Of a stretch of DNA of 42,059 bases, positions 41,999 through 42,059 are shown one piece after another. The DNA is from Bacillus thermotolerans (GTDB taxonomy: Bacteria; Bacillota; Bacilli; Bacillales; Domibacillaceae), in assembly GCF_000812025.2 (NCBI RefSeq), contig NZ_JWJE02000034.1, positions 1 to 42,059 of the forward strand, read 5' to 3'. Below the pieces are notes generated by a model that saw nothing but the letters and a program-made list of their open reading frames with translations, had not been told where the DNA came from and did not search any database. Position 1 is the first letter of the stretch. Every line of letters starts with the position of its first letter. A program made the position numbers and the translations under genes.

Positions 41999-42027
41999 TA
42001 CCACAGTCATTTAAGCTGTGGTATTTT
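41999..42027. other. Second hairpin near the right edge
   Basis: TACCACAG (41999-42006) pairs perfectly with CTGTGGTA (42016-42023), followed by TTTT. It may be a further terminator or the start of an element continuing past the window; no coding frame is visible in the last 130 bases. Confidence 0.4.
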
Positions 42028-42059
42028 CATTTTATGGAGACCAATATATTGAGAAGAAT

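Noticed and set aside
1-42059. CRISPR arrays, tRNA/rRNA genes, prophage genes
   Set aside because: No regularly spaced repeats, tRNA-like cloverleaf, rRNA sequence or phage structural genes were seen on reading both strands.

Overview
The window looks like chromosomal DNA from a member of the Bacillaceae (Firmicutes). The evidence is strong AGGAGG-type ribosome binding sites, frequent GTG/TTG starts, many perfect rho-independent terminators, three S-box (SAM-I) riboswitches, a TnrA-type nitrogen box, and gene sets known from Bacillus subtilis (nasBCA, yoaE/yoaDCB, mtn, glpD, hemY, a SinI-like peptide). Apart from a possible insertion-sequence end at the left edge there is no sign of phage, CRISPR, plasmid functions, tRNA or rRNA.

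Layout. 1-7.8 kb: a possible IS3-type end, a DUF3219 protein, the SelO protein-AMPylase, a C45-type Ntn-hydrolase, a divergent BCCT transporter, an M20 amidohydrolase, a decayed small exported-protein gene with two in-frame stops, and a lipoprotein. 7.9-12.7 kb: a GTPase related to Tet(M) but without the Tet domain-IV loop, a K+(Na+)/H+ antiporter with a C-terminal RCK_C domain, and a ketopantoate reductase-family protein. 12.7-18.7 kb: assimilatory nitrate reduction (nasB, nasC, nasA) behind a perfect TnrA box. 18.7-24.6 kb: a regulator that fuses a catalytically dead alpha/beta-hydrolase to a SARP-type DNA-binding/BTAD module, an orphan 42-residue SinI-like anti-repressor, a DUF1269 protein, the bifunctional NAD(P)HX repair enzyme Nnr, a PAP2 phosphatase and a MOSC gene broken by an amber codon. 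24.6-26.4 kb: glpD with its own promoter.

26.4-40.0 kb is a methionine/SAM island. A molybdopterin oxidoreductase (yoaE) diverges from a SAM-riboswitch operon (2-hydroxyacid dehydrogenase yoaD, FGGY kinase yoaC, polyol-permease-type MFS yoaB). Two further SAM-riboswitch units follow: mtnX-mtnD-(mtnK-like)-mtnW and mtnB-mtnK-mtnA. Together the mtn genes take methylthioribose to the 2-keto acid of methionine: MtnK phosphorylates, MtnA isomerises, MtnB dehydrates, MtnW enolises, MtnX dephosphorylates, and MtnD oxidises acireductone. The MTA nucleosidase and final transaminase are not in the window. A small helical protein and the coproporphyrinogen oxidase HemY close the window.

The items most deserving a second look are the pseudo-hydrolase/SARP fusion regulator, the merger of the functionally unassigned yoaEDCB set with methionine salvage under SAM riboswitches, the second divergent MTR-kinase-like protein inside that island, the two nonsense-broken genes, and a compound palindromic operator between the DUF1269 gene and nnr. 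All family assignments come from motif and sequence memory; no database search was run.
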